From positions 2,667,501-2,731,500 of the forward strand of contig NZ_CP032345.1 in the NCBI RefSeq assembly GCF_005222205.1: DNA of 64,000 nt, in the 5' to 3' direction. Below the pieces are notes generated by a model. The model saw only the letters and a program-made list of their open reading frames with translations. It was not told the origin of the DNA and searched no databases. A program made the translations under genes and the position numbers. The DNA is from Azospirillum brasilense. Its GTDB lineage: Bacteria > Pseudomonadota > Alphaproteobacteria > Azospirillales > Azospirillaceae. Positions 56,272 through 64,000 of this stretch are shown piece after piece (position 1 is the first letter of the stretch; every line of letters starts with the position of its first letter).

Positions 56272-56372
56272 GAAAAAGTGCCGGTTTCCGATCCCTGTGC
56301 TCATCCCCCGAGGCGGGGGTCCTCCCAGGCCCATCCCGGGCTGACGGCGTCCCAATGAAAGAGGCCCAATCA

Positions 56373-58787
56373 ATGTTCGAAATCCCTCGTGGTGCCCTCT
56401 ATCCGGTCCTGCCGCTCCGCGACATCGTGGTTTTCCCCCACATGATCGTGCCTCTTTTCGTCGGCCGCGAGAAATCCGTGCGCGCCCTGGAAGACGTGAT
56501 GAAGGACGACAAGCAGATCCTTCTCGTCACCCAGAAGAACGCCGCGCAGGACGATCCGACGCCGGCCGATATCTACAGCGTCGGCACCGTTGGGACCGTG
56601 TTGCAGCTGCTGAAGCTGCCCGACGGAACGGTGAAGGTGCTCGTGGAGGGCGGCCAGCGCGCGTCCATCACCAAGTTCGCCGAGAACGAGGATTTCTTCC
56701 AGGCCCACGCCGACCTCGTCGAGGAGAAGGTCGGGGAAAGCCAGGAGCTTGAGGCGCTGGGCCGGGCCGTCGTCTCGCAGTTCGAGCAGTACATCAAGCT
56801 CAACAAGAAGATCCCGCCGGAGGTTCTGGTCTCGATCAACCAGATCGAGGAGCCGGGCAAGCTGGCGGACACCGTCGCCTCCCACCTCGCGCTGAAGATT
56901 CCGGAGAAGCAGCAGCTCCTGGAATGCGCCACGGTGTCGGAGCGGCTGGAGCGGGTCTACGCCTTCATGGAAGGCGAGATCGGCGTCCTGCAGGTGGAGA
57001 AGCGCATCCGCAACCGCGTCAAGCGGCAGATGGAGAAGACCCAGCGCGAGTACTACCTCAACGAACAGCTCAAGGCGATCCAGAAGGAACTCGGCGAGAC
57101 CGAGGACGGCCGCGACGAGTCGGCCGAGCTGGAAGAGAAGATCAACAAGACCCGCTTCTCCAAGGAAGCCCGCGACAAGGCCCTGGCCGAGCTGAAGAAG
57201 CTGCGCTCGATGAGCCCGATGTCGGCCGAAGCGACGGTGGTGCGCAACTACCTGGACTGGATGCTGTCCATTCCGTGGAAGAAGCGCACCAAGGTGAAGA
57301 AAGACCTGAAGCTCGCGCAGAAGATCCTCGACGCCGACCATTACGGCCTGGAGAAGGTCAAGGAACGCATCCTCGAGTATCTCGCGGTCCAGAACCGCAT
57401 GAACAAGGTGAAGGGGCCGATCCTCTGCCTCGTTGGGCCGCCCGGCGTCGGCAAGACCTCGCTCGGCAAGTCGATCGCCAAGTCCACGGGGCGCAACTTC
57501 GTGCGCATGTCGCTGGGCGGCGTGCGGGACGAGGCCGAGGTCCGCGGCCACCGGCGCACCTACATCGGCTCGATGCCCGGCAAGGTCATCCAGGGCATGA
57601 AGAAGGCGAAGTCGTCCAACCCGCTCTTCCTGCTGGACGAGATCGACAAGCTCGGCGCCGACTGGCGCGGCGACCCGTCGTCCGCCCTGCTGGAGGTCCT
57701 CGACCCCGAGCAGAACGGCACCTTCAACGACCATTACCTGGAGGTCGACTACGACCTGTCGGACGTGATGTTCGTCTGTACGGCCAACACGATGCGCATG
57801 CCGCAGCCGCTGCTGGACCGCATGGAGATCATCCGCGTCGCCGGCTACACCGAGGATGAGAAGGTCGAGATCTCCAAGCGCCACCTCATCGAGAAGCAGG
57901 TGGAGGCCAACGGTCTGAAGAAGGGCGAGTTCGCCATCTCCGACGACGCGCTGCGCGACCTGATCCGCTACTACACGCGGGAGGCCGGCGTCCGCAGCTT
58001 GGAGCGCGAGATCGCCAACCTCTGCCGCAAGGCCGTGAAGGAGATCCTGATGAAGGGCTCCGCCGGCGCCAAGGTCTCGGTCACCCGCCGGAACCTCGAC
58101 AAGTACGCCGGCGTCCGCCGCTTCCACTTTGGCGAGGCGGAACTGGAGGATCTGGTGGGCGTCACCACCGGGCTGGCCTGGACGGAAGTCGGCGGCGAAC
58201 TGCTGTCGATCGAGGCGGTCAGCCTCCCCGGCAAGGGGCGGGTGACCACCACCGGCAAGCTGGGCGACGTCATGAAGGAGTCGGTCCAGGCGGCCGAAAG
58301 CTACGTCAAGTCGCGGGCCACCGCCTTCGGCATCAAGCCGACACTCTTCGAGAAGCGGGACATCCACGTCCACGTGCCCGAGGGCGCCACCCCGAAGGAC
58401 GGCCCGTCGGCGGGTGTGGCGATGATCACGTCGATCGTGTCGGTCCTCACCGGCATCGCCGTCCGCAAGGACGTGGCGATGACCGGCGAGATCACCCTGC
58501 GCGGCCGGGTGCTGCCGATCGGCGGTCTGAAGGAGAAGCTGCTGGCCGCCCTGCGCGGTGGCCTCAAGCATGTGCTGATCCCCAAGGACAACGAGAAGGA
58601 TCTCGCCGACATTCCGGACAACGTGAAGCGCGGCCTGGAGATCATCCCGGTCAGCACGGTCGACGATGTCCTGAAGCACGCCCTGGTCCGCGAGCTTGAG
58701 CCCATCGAATGGAAGGAGCCGGAAGCGGTCGAACCGGCGGTCGCCAAGCCGCAGCCCGACGGCGGCGGCGAGGTGCTGCGCCACTGA
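56373..58787 (+). CDS. lon: ATP-dependent protease Lon
   Basis: An 804-residue homo-oligomeric protease that degrades misfolded and short-lived regulatory proteins. The N-terminal LAN domain has [20 protein letters not shown]. The AAA+ domain has Walker [18 protein letters not shown], Walker [18 protein letters not shown] and [20 protein letters not shown]. The protease domain carries the Ser-Lys dyad in [12 protein letters not shown] and [17 protein letters not shown] 56373 has AGAGG 8 bases upstream, and the in-frame ATG 56355 overlaps that site. The C-terminal tail is short and acidic/proline-rich. Confidence 0.97.
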   Translation: MFEIPRGALYPVLPLRDIVVFPHMIVPLFVGREKSVRALEDVMKDDKQILLVTQKNAAQDDPTPADIYSVGTVGTVLQLLKLPDGTVKVLVEGGQRASITKFAENEDFFQAHADLVEEKVGESQELEALGRAVVSQFEQYIKLNKKIPPEVLVSINQIEEPGKLADTVASHLALKIPEKQQLLECATVSERLERVYAFMEGEIGVLQVEKRIRNRVKRQMEKTQREYYLNEQLKAIQKELGETEDGRDESAELEEKINKTRFSKEARDKALAELKKLRSMSPMSAEATVVRNYLDWMLSIPWKKRTKVKKDLKLAQKILDADHYGLEKVKERILEYLAVQNRMNKVKGPILCLVGPPGVGKTSLGKSIAKSTGRNFVRMSLGGVRDEAEVRGHRRTYIGSMPGKVIQGMKKAKSSNPLFLLDEIDKLGADWRGDPSSALLEVLDPEQNGTFNDHYLEVDYDLSDVMFVCTANTMRMPQPLLDRMEIIRVAGYTEDEKVEISKRHLIEKQVEANGLKKGEFAISDDALRDLIRYYTREAGVRSLEREIANLCRKAVKEILMKGSAGAKVSVTRRNLDKYAGVRRFHFGEAELEDLVGVTTGLAWTEVGGELLSIEAVSLPGKGRVTTTGKLGDVMKESVQAAESYVKSRATAFGIKPTLFEKRDIHVHVPEGATPKDGPSAGVAMITSIVSVLTGIAVRKDVAMTGEITLRGRVLPIGGLKEKLLAALRGGLKHVLIPKDNEKDLADIPDNVKRGLEIIPVSTVDDVLKHALVRELEPIEWKEPEAVEPAVAKPQPDGGGEVLRH

Positions 58788-58832
58788 TCGCGCCCGGCGT
58801 TTAAAGCGACGTTAAAGCGCTGCCCCGCCTCG

Positions 58833-58869
58833 CATCGCCCGCCCGTCTGCAATTGACGGGCGGGCGATG
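58833..58869 (+). terminator. Terminator after lon
   Basis: CATCGCCCGCCCGTC (58833-58847) pairs perfectly with 58855-58869 over TGCAATT, a 15-bp stem, followed by a weak T-containing tail. Confidence 0.75.
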
Positions 58870-58951
58870 TCGTGTTTATCGTTTGAATGCGTGATGTTAT
58901 TGGGCGGCTTTTCTTCCATTTTCTTTGCCTGACTGAGAAGGGGGGAAGTAA

Positions 58952-59224
58952 GTGAACAAGAACGATCTGGTGGCGCACGTCGCCGACGCCGTGGGGTTGT
59001 CCAAAACCGATGCGACCAAGGCGGTCGACGCTGTGTTCGACGGCATCGCCGACTCGCTGAAGAACGGCGAGGAGGTTCGTCTGGTCGGCTTCGGCACCTT
59101 CGCGGTCTCCGAACGCGCCGCCAGCGAGGGCCGCAACCCGCGCACCGGCGAGAAGATCGCCATTCCCGCGTCGAAACAGCCGAAGTTCAAGCCGGGCAAG
59201 ACCTTGAAGGACGGGCTTAAGTGA
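58952..59224 (+). CDS. hupB: DNA-binding protein HU
   Basis: A 90-residue histone-like protein that bends DNA. It starts at GTG (MNKNDLVAHVADAVGLSKTD) with AAGGGGGGAAG upstream. The conserved EEVRLVGFGTFAVSERAASE and arm GRNPRTGEKIAIPASKQPKF are present, and the length is exact. It is downstream of lon with a terminator between, as in many proteobacteria. Confidence 0.96.
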   Translation: MNKNDLVAHVADAVGLSKTDATKAVDAVFDGIADSLKNGEEVRLVGFGTFAVSERAASEGRNPRTGEKIAIPASKQPKFKPGKTLKDGLK

Positions 59225-59330
59225 TGACGTCTTGAACGGATAAGGCATTCCGGGCATAGTGCGCGCCGGTCGGCTCAGGCTGGCCGGCTTTGCGTTGTCT
59301 GGAACGCCATCCCGGTCAACGACGCGGCGC

Positions 59331-59406
59331 GGGCGATTAGCTCAGCGGTTAGAGCATCTCGTTTACACCGAGAGGGTCGGGGGTTCGAAACCCTCATCGC
59401 CCACCA
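59331..59406 (+). tRNA. tRNA-Val (TAC)
   Basis: A 76-base cloverleaf: acceptor GGGCGAT/ATCGCCC, anticodon stem TCTCG/CGAGA with loop TTTACAC (anticodon TAC), T-loop TTCGAAA, discriminator A and encoded CCA. Confidence 0.96.
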
Positions 59407-59569
59407 TCGCGCCCGACTCTTCCGGCACCTCCCTTTCAAATTCGTGATTGACAGGTCAGGCGTCGGGCGGCTAGAAACCGCCCATCGGCGACGGGGCAGG
59501 GCCCTGGAAACTGCGCTGCGATCCTATGACACGGACGCCTGTTTTGCGCATTTCAAATCGCCGCGTTGC

Positions 59570-59646
<77 letters not shown>

Positions 59647-59991
59647 TTCTCTCCACCTCCCATTCTCTTTTTTGCAATGAAAACGAAGCCTTCACGGCTT
59701 TACCGGCAGGTTCGCGATCCCCATATCCGAATAGCTCGACCCGCATATCCGATAAGCCGGATAGAGAGAAGGGTCATTTAAAAAGTTTGGTAATACCAAG
59801 GACATCCGCTCATTTCCGCAGAGTGGATTCGTTGGCTGAAAGCGATTCAAAGCGCTTTCCTTGATCACGCTCTCGTCATATATTCCGCCCCGTCTGATGG
59901 GCTAATCCAAGGCATTCCAGCCACGACACCGCGCGTCGGCCGATTACGGGCCGTACCGGCGATCGTGGCGTGGGCTTATGGGAGGACCGCG
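59647..59991 (+). promoter_or_regulatory. Upstream region of the nuo operon
   Basis: A 345-base, relatively AT-rich gap. It holds a T-run after tRNA-Asp, CATATCCGA direct repeats (59722-59730, 59744-59752), a TATCCG/CGGATA dyad (59746-59763), the palindrome TTGGTAATACCAA (59787-59799) and a possible -10 TATATT (59879-59884) with TTTCCT 17 bases upstream. No small gene is convincing. Confidence 0.45.
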
Positions 59992-60360
59992 GTGACCAAC
60001 CCGCTGATCATTGAGTACCTTCCGATCCTGGTGTTCCTGCTGATCGGTATCGCGCTGGCCGTGGTGATGGTTGGCGCGTCTTACGTCATCAGCCCGAAGA
60101 ATCCGGATTCGGAAAAGCTCTCCCCCTACGAGTGCGGCTTCGAGCCGTTCGAGGACGCCCGCACGAAGTTCGACGTGCGGTTTTACCTGGTCTCCATCCT
60201 GTTCATCATCTTCGACCTCGAGGTCGCCTTCCTGTTCCCGTGGGCCGTGGCGCTCGGGGACATCGGTCTCTTCGGTTTCTGGTCGATGATCGTGTTCCTT
60301 GGGATCCTGACCATCGGCTTCATCTATGAGTGGAAGAAAGGAGCTCTGGAATGGGAGTAG
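59992..60360 (+). CDS. nuoA: NADH-quinone oxidoreductase subunit A
   Basis: A 122-residue, three-helix membrane subunit of complex I. It starts at GTG with GGGAGG 6 bases upstream; an in-frame ATG-less extension to 59965 is not needed. Typical blocks: [40 protein letters not shown] (conserved Cys loop) and [20 protein letters not shown]. It overlaps nuoB by 10 bases. Confidence 0.95.
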   Translation: MTNPLIIEYLPILVFLLIGIALAVVMVGASYVISPKNPDSEKLSPYECGFEPFEDARTKFDVRFYLVSILFIIFDLEVAFLFPWAVALGDIGLFGFWSMIVFLGILTIGFIYEWKKGALEWE

Positions 60361-60893
60361 AGGCTGCCAAGCTGGCGCCGATTCCGCCCGGACCGGAACA
60401 GGACGCCTATCTCCGCGCGGTCACCGAGGAGATCCAGGAAAAGGGTTTCATCACGGCGAAGTACGAGGACGTGCTCGCCTGGGCCCGCACCGGTTCCCTG
60501 TGGCCGATGACCTTCGGTCTGGCCTGCTGCGCGGTGGAGATGATCCACGCCTACATGAGCCGGTATGACCTGGACCGTTTCGGCGTCATTCCGCGCCCCA
60601 GCCCGCGCCAGTCCGACTGCATGATCGTGGCCGGCACGCTGACCAACAAGATGGCCCCCGCGCTGCGCAAGGTCTATGACCAGATGCCGGAACCGCGCTG
60701 GGTGATCTCGATGGGCTCCTGCGCCAACGGCGGCGGGTACTATCACTATTCCTACTCGGTGGTGCGCGGCTGCGACCGGATCGTTCCGGTCGATATTTAC
60801 GTGCCGGGCTGTCCTCCGACCGCGGAAGCGCTGGTCTACGGCATTCTGCAACTCCAGAAGAAGATCCGGCGCGGCAACCGCATCGCTCGCTGA
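60351..60893 (+). CDS. nuoB: NADH-quinone oxidoreductase subunit B
   Basis: A 180-residue peripheral subunit that binds the terminal Fe-S cluster N2. Cluster cysteines lie in [34 protein letters not shown] and [16 protein letters not shown]. Ribosome site AAAGGAG 7 bases before ATG 60351. It overlaps nuoA and precedes nuoC by 24 bases. Length is typical. Confidence 0.96.
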   Translation: MGVEAAKLAPIPPGPEQDAYLRAVTEEIQEKGFITAKYEDVLAWARTGSLWPMTFGLACCAVEMIHAYMSRYDLDRFGVIPRPSPRQSDCMIVAGTLTNKMAPALRKVYDQMPEPRWVISMGSCANGGGYYHYSYSVVRGCDRIVPVDIYVPGCPPTAEALVYGILQLQKKIRRGNRIAR

Positions 60894-60917
60894 ATAAGAA
60901 AAAGGCAGGTCCTGGCC

Positions 60918-61547
60918 ATGTCCGAACAGGCGTTGAAGGAACTTGGGGACCATATCGCCGCGACGCTCGGCGATGACGTCCTGAAGGTCGAGCTGAAGCT
61001 TGGCGAGCTGATGGTGACCGTTCGTCGGCCCTCGCTCATCAAGTCGCTCACCTTCCTGCGCGACGATCCGACCTGCTCGTTCGAGCAGCTGCTGGACGTC
61101 ACCGCTGTGGATTGGCCGGAGCGGGAGGAACGCTTCGAAGTCGTCTACATCCTTTTGAGCTACAAGCACAATCGGCGCCTCCGCGTGAAGGTGACGACCG
61201 ACGAGGATACGCCCGTGGCCTCCGCCGTGCCGGTCTACAGCGCGGCCAGCTGGTTCGAGCGTGAAACCTGGGACATGTTCGGGATCTTCTTCGCCGACCA
61301 TCCGGACCTGCGCCGCATCCTGACCGACTACGGTTTCGAAGGTCACCCGTTGCGCAAAGACTTCCCGATGACGGGCTATGTCGAGTGCCGCTACGACGAG
61401 GACCAGAAGCGAGTCGTCTACGAACCCGTCCGCCTGACGCAGGATTTCCGCAGCTTCGACTTCCTGTCGCCCTGGGAAGGCATGACGAACGTGATGCTGC
61501 CCGGCGACGAGAAGGCCCAGGCCCCTGACACCGGGAGCAAGCCGTGA
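60918..61547 (+). CDS. nuoC: NADH-quinone oxidoreductase subunit C
   Basis: A 209-residue connecting subunit of the hydrophilic arm (the 30-kDa subunit in mitochondria). Seen: [20 protein letters not shown], the signature [20 protein letters not shown] and [20 protein letters not shown]. nuoC and nuoD are separate genes here, unlike the fused E. coli nuoCD. The stop overlaps the GTG of nuoD. Confidence 0.95.
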   Translation: MSEQALKELGDHIAATLGDDVLKVELKLGELMVTVRRPSLIKSLTFLRDDPTCSFEQLLDVTAVDWPEREERFEVVYILLSYKHNRRLRVKVTTDEDTPVASAVPVYSAASWFERETWDMFGIFFADHPDLRRILTDYGFEGHPLRKDFPMTGYVECRYDEDQKRVVYEPVRLTQDFRSFDFLSPWEGMTNVMLPGDEKAQAPDTGSKP

Positions 61548-62764
61548 CCATCGCCACGTCCGCACACCCCGCCGCCGGCCAGTCCGGCGGCAAGACCCAG
61601 ATCAAGCCCTACACCATGAACTTCGGGCCGCAGCACCCTGCGGCCCACGGCGTGTTGCGTCTGGTGATGGAGCTGAACGGCGAAGTCGTCGAGCGCTGCG
61701 ACCCGCACATCGGCCTGCTGCACCGCGGCACCGAGAAGCTGATCGAGTACAAGACCTACCTGCAGGCCGTTCCGTATTTTGATCGCCTGGACTACGTCAG
61801 CCCGATGTGCATGGAGCACGCCTATGTGCTCGGCATCGAGAACCTGCTGCAGATCAAGGCGCCGCTGCGCGCCCAGTACATCCGCGTTCTCTTCTCCGAG
61901 ATCACGCGCATCCTGAACCACATCCTGTCGATCACCACCGGCGCGCTCGACGTCGGCGCGATCACCCCGGCGCTGTGGGGCTTCGAGGAACGCGAGATCC
62001 TCATGGAGTTCTACGAGCGGGTGTGCGGCGCGCGCCTGCATGCGAACTACTTCCGTCCCGGCGGCGTCGCCTGGGATCTGCCCGCTGGCCTGACCGACGA
62101 CATCTGGGAGTTCACGGAGCGCTTCCCGAAGTTTGTTGACGACATTGACAATCTGCTGACGAACAATCGCATTTTCAAGCAGCGGACCGTCGACATCGGC
62201 GTCGTCACCAAGGAAGAGGCCTTCAACTGGGGCTTCACCGGCCCGATGCTGCGCGGTTCGGGCGTCGCCTGGGACCTGCGCAAGTCGCAGCCCTACGAAG
62301 TCTACGACCGCATGGACTTCGACGTGCCGGTCGGCCTGACCGGCGACTGCTGGGCGCGCTACCTCGTCCGCATGGAGGAGATGCGCCAGTCCAACCGCAT
62401 GATCCGTCAGTGCCTGAAGGAGCTTCCCGACGGCCCGGTGCGCGCGGAGGAGCGCAAGGTCTCCCCGCCGCCGCGCGGCGAGATGAAGCGGTCGATGGAA
62501 GCGCTGATCCATCACTTCAAGCTCTTCACCGAGGGCTTCCACGTCCCGGCGGGCGAAACCTACACCGCCATCGAGGCGCCGAAGGGCGAGTTCGGCGTGT
62601 ATCTGGTGTCGGACGGCACGAACAAGCCGTACCGCTGCAAGATCCGCGCGCCGGGCTTCGCCCACCTGCAGGGCCTCGACTTCATGTCGAAGGGCCACAT
62701 GCTGGCCGACGCGGTGGCCAACATCGCGTCCATGGACATCGTGTTCGGAGAAATTGACCGATGA
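61544..62764 (+). CDS. nuoD: NADH-quinone oxidoreductase subunit D
   Basis: A 406-residue, 49-kDa-type subunit forming the quinone site next to cluster N2. It starts at GTG within the nuoC stop (GTGA). Key blocks: [74 protein letters not shown] and C-terminal [10 protein letters not shown]. Its stop overlaps the nuoE start. Confidence 0.96.
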   Translation: MTIATSAHPAAGQSGGKTQIKPYTMNFGPQHPAAHGVLRLVMELNGEVVERCDPHIGLLHRGTEKLIEYKTYLQAVPYFDRLDYVSPMCMEHAYVLGIENLLQIKAPLRAQYIRVLFSEITRILNHILSITTGALDVGAITPALWGFEEREILMEFYERVCGARLHANYFRPGGVAWDLPAGLTDDIWEFTERFPKFVDDIDNLLTNNRIFKQRTVDIGVVTKEEAFNWGFTGPMLRGSGVAWDLRKSQPYEVYDRMDFDVPVGLTGDCWARYLVRMEEMRQSNRMIRQCLKELPDGPVRAEERKVSPPPRGEMKRSMEALIHHFKLFTEGFHVPAGETYTAIEAPKGEFGVYLVSDGTNKPYRCKIRAPGFAHLQGLDFMSKGHMLADAVANIASMDIVFGEIDR

Positions 62765-63378
62765 GCGCCCCGGCTCACGACCCGGCCAAGGAGCCGGCCT
62801 CCTTCGCCTTCACTCCGGAAAATCTGGAACGGGCGAAGGCCATCATCGCGAAGTACCCGGCGGGCAAGCAGGCCAGCGCCTGCATGCCGCTGCTCGATCT
62901 GGCCCAGCGCCAGAGCGACGGCTGGCTGCCGCGCGTCGCCATGGACGCTATCGCCGACCTGCTCGGCATGCCGCGCATCCGCGTGTACGAGGTCGCGACC
63001 TTCTACACGATGTACAACAAGACCCCGGTCGGGAAGCACGTCATCCAGGTCTGCACGACCACGCCGTGCTGGCTGCGCGGGTCCGACGACATCGTCCACA
63101 CCTGCGAGCGCAAGCTGGGCATCGGCGTTGGCGAGACCACCGCGGACGGCCAGTTCACGCTGCGCGAGGTCGAGTGTTCGGGCGCCTGCGTCAACGCGCC
63201 GGTGGTCCAGATCGGCGACGACTACTATGAAGACGTCAGCCCGGAACACATGGAAAAGATCATCGACGCCCTCAAGGGCGGCGAGATCCCCAAGCACGGC
63301 TCGCAGATCGGCCGGCAGTCCTCCGAACCGGTGGGCGGCCCGACGACTCTGAAGGCCTTCACCACCACGGCCGATTGA
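62761..63378 (+). CDS. nuoE: NADH-quinone oxidoreductase subunit E
   Basis: A 205-residue, 24-kDa-type thioredoxin-fold subunit. It binds a 2Fe-2S cluster with cysteines in [15 protein letters not shown] and [20 protein letters not shown]. The N-terminus contains [20 protein letters not shown] and [20 protein letters not shown]. Starts with ATGA overlap from nuoD. A C-terminal tail of about 25 residues is variable. Confidence 0.95.
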   Translation: MSAPAHDPAKEPASFAFTPENLERAKAIIAKYPAGKQASACMPLLDLAQRQSDGWLPRVAMDAIADLLGMPRIRVYEVATFYTMYNKTPVGKHVIQVCTTTPCWLRGSDDIVHTCERKLGIGVGETTADGQFTLREVECSGACVNAPVVQIGDDYYEDVSPEHMEKIIDALKGGEIPKHGSQIGRQSSEPVGGPTTLKAFTTTAD

Positions 63379-63388
63379 GGGGGATGCG

Positions 63389-64000
63389 ATGCTTCGCGAC
63401 GAGGACCGCATTTTCACCAACCTGTACGGCTACCAGAGCTTCGGCCTGGACGCCGCCCGGAAGCGTGGTGACTGGGACAACACCAAGGCCCTGATCGCCC
63501 AGGGCAAGGAATGGATCATCGAGCAGGTCAAGGAATCCGGCCTGCGCGGGCGCGGTGGCGCCGGCTTCTCCACCGGCATGAAGTGGTCCTTCATGCCGAA
63601 GAACGTCACGGACAAGCCGGTCTACCTCGTCATCAACGCCGACGAGGGCGAGCCGGGCACCTGCAAGGACCGCGACATCCTGCGCCACGATCCGCACAAG
63701 CTGATCGAAGGCTGCCTGCTCGCCGGTTTCGCCATCGGCGCGTCGGCCTGCTACATCTACATCCGCGGCGAGTTCTACAACGAGGGCTCCAACGTCCAGC
63801 GCGCCATCGACGAGGCGTACGAGGCGGGGCTGATCGGCAAGAACGCCTGCGGCACCGGCTACGACTACGACATCTACATCCACCGCGGCGCGGGTGCGTA
63901 CATCTGCGGCGAGGAGACGGCGCTCATCGAGTCCATCGAGGGCAAGAAGGGCCAGCCGCGCAACAAGCCGCCGTTCCCCGCCCAGGCCGGTCTCTATTCC
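63389..64000 (+). CDS. nuoF: NADH-quinone oxidoreductase subunit F, 3' end cut
   Basis: The first 204 codons of the 51-kDa-type NADH-oxidising subunit. Start [20 protein letters not shown] at 63389, 10 bases after nuoE with GAGGGGG upstream. The NADH/FMN binding region is present: [40 protein letters not shown] and [19 protein letters not shown]. The FeS-cluster-binding end lies beyond the window. Confidence 0.95.
   Translation, partial: MLRDEDRIFTNLYGYQSFGLDAARKRGDWDNTKALIAQGKEWIIEQVKESGLRGRGGAGFSTGMKWSFMPKNVTDKPVYLVINADEGEPGTCKDRDILRHDPHKLIEGCLLAGFAIGASACYIYIRGEFYNEGSNVQRAIDEAYEAGLIGKNACGTGYDYDIYIHRGAGAYICGEETALIESIEGKKGQPRNKPPFPAQAGLYS

Noticed and set aside
56370..58784. 804-codon minus-strand open frame opposite lon
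   Set aside because: A shadow of the lon reading frame; biased composition and no ribosome binding site.

Overview
This 64 kb window is high-GC chromosomal DNA from an alphaproteobacterium, most likely an Azospirillum of the A. brasilense group. The evidence is the ATP12-family chaperone gene (known from Alphaproteobacteria and mitochondria), a separate glnB-glnA pair with a sigma-54-type promoter before glnB, and the order tig-clpP-clpX-lon-hupB-tRNA-Val-tRNA-Asp-nuoABCDEF. I see no insertion sequence, prophage, integrase, plasmid gene or CRISPR array. Nearly all genes are ordinary core or housekeeping genes. Both end genes (pyk and nuoF) are cut by the window edge.

Layout. 1-4.1 kb: pyk (minus), then the alpha ribosomal operon rpsM-rpsK-rpoA-rplQ with its own near-consensus promoter and two unusual structured spacers. 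4.1-16.3 kb: a YqaA/DedA-type membrane protein, small envelope proteins, rarA, a DUF429-like gene, crcB-rluC, a divergent GntR/benE pair around a perfect operator palindrome, gph-like HAD and ATP12, then small exported proteins, ygfZ and a Rnk/GreA-like protein. 16.3-21.5 kb: a BMP-type (nucleoside/purine class) ABC importer, preceded by a candidate sigma-54 promoter and a pair of direct repeats, and interrupted by a 143-bp palindromic element. 21.5-32.4 kb: hypothetical and membrane proteins, a degenerate Nudix-like protein, two cyclic-di-GMP proteins (REC-GGDEF and CHASE-PAS-GGDEF-EAL), a PRPP-synthetase homologue followed by an MBL/beta-CASP nuclease, and an SDR. 32.5-39.1 kb: egtB-egtD (ergothioneine), hemerythrin, folP, glmM, thiD, with two palindromic repeat elements. 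39.1-46.2 kb: a MocR regulator, small membrane proteins, a Bax-inhibitor/YccA protein, a DUF1127-GNAT-PhzF operon, MaoC and an Hsp70/YegD-like protein. 46.3-50.5 kb: glnA and glnB (minus), two identical tRNA-His genes, and the NAD(P)HX repair enzyme. 50.6-64 kb: malonyl-CoA decarboxylase, tRNA-Leu, the tig-clpP-clpX-lon protein-quality cluster, hupB, tRNA-Val, tRNA-Asp and the start of the complex I operon.

How it fits together. The right end groups protein folding and ATP-dependent proteolysis with respiratory complex I. The glnBA block is the nitrogen-sensing centre, and a candidate sigma-54 promoter upstream of the BMP transporter could place nucleoside or purine scavenging under the same sigma factor. 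The most notable regulatory signal is a shared arrangement of ATTGTC/GACAAT half-sites in front of the MocR gene and, about 2.2 kb away, in front of the DUF1127-GNAT-PhzF operon, which suggests that the MocR protein controls that operon as well as itself.

Limits. Assignments rest on reading the translations and motifs by eye. Promoters and operators are pattern matches without experimental support. No wholly new multi-gene system is visible.
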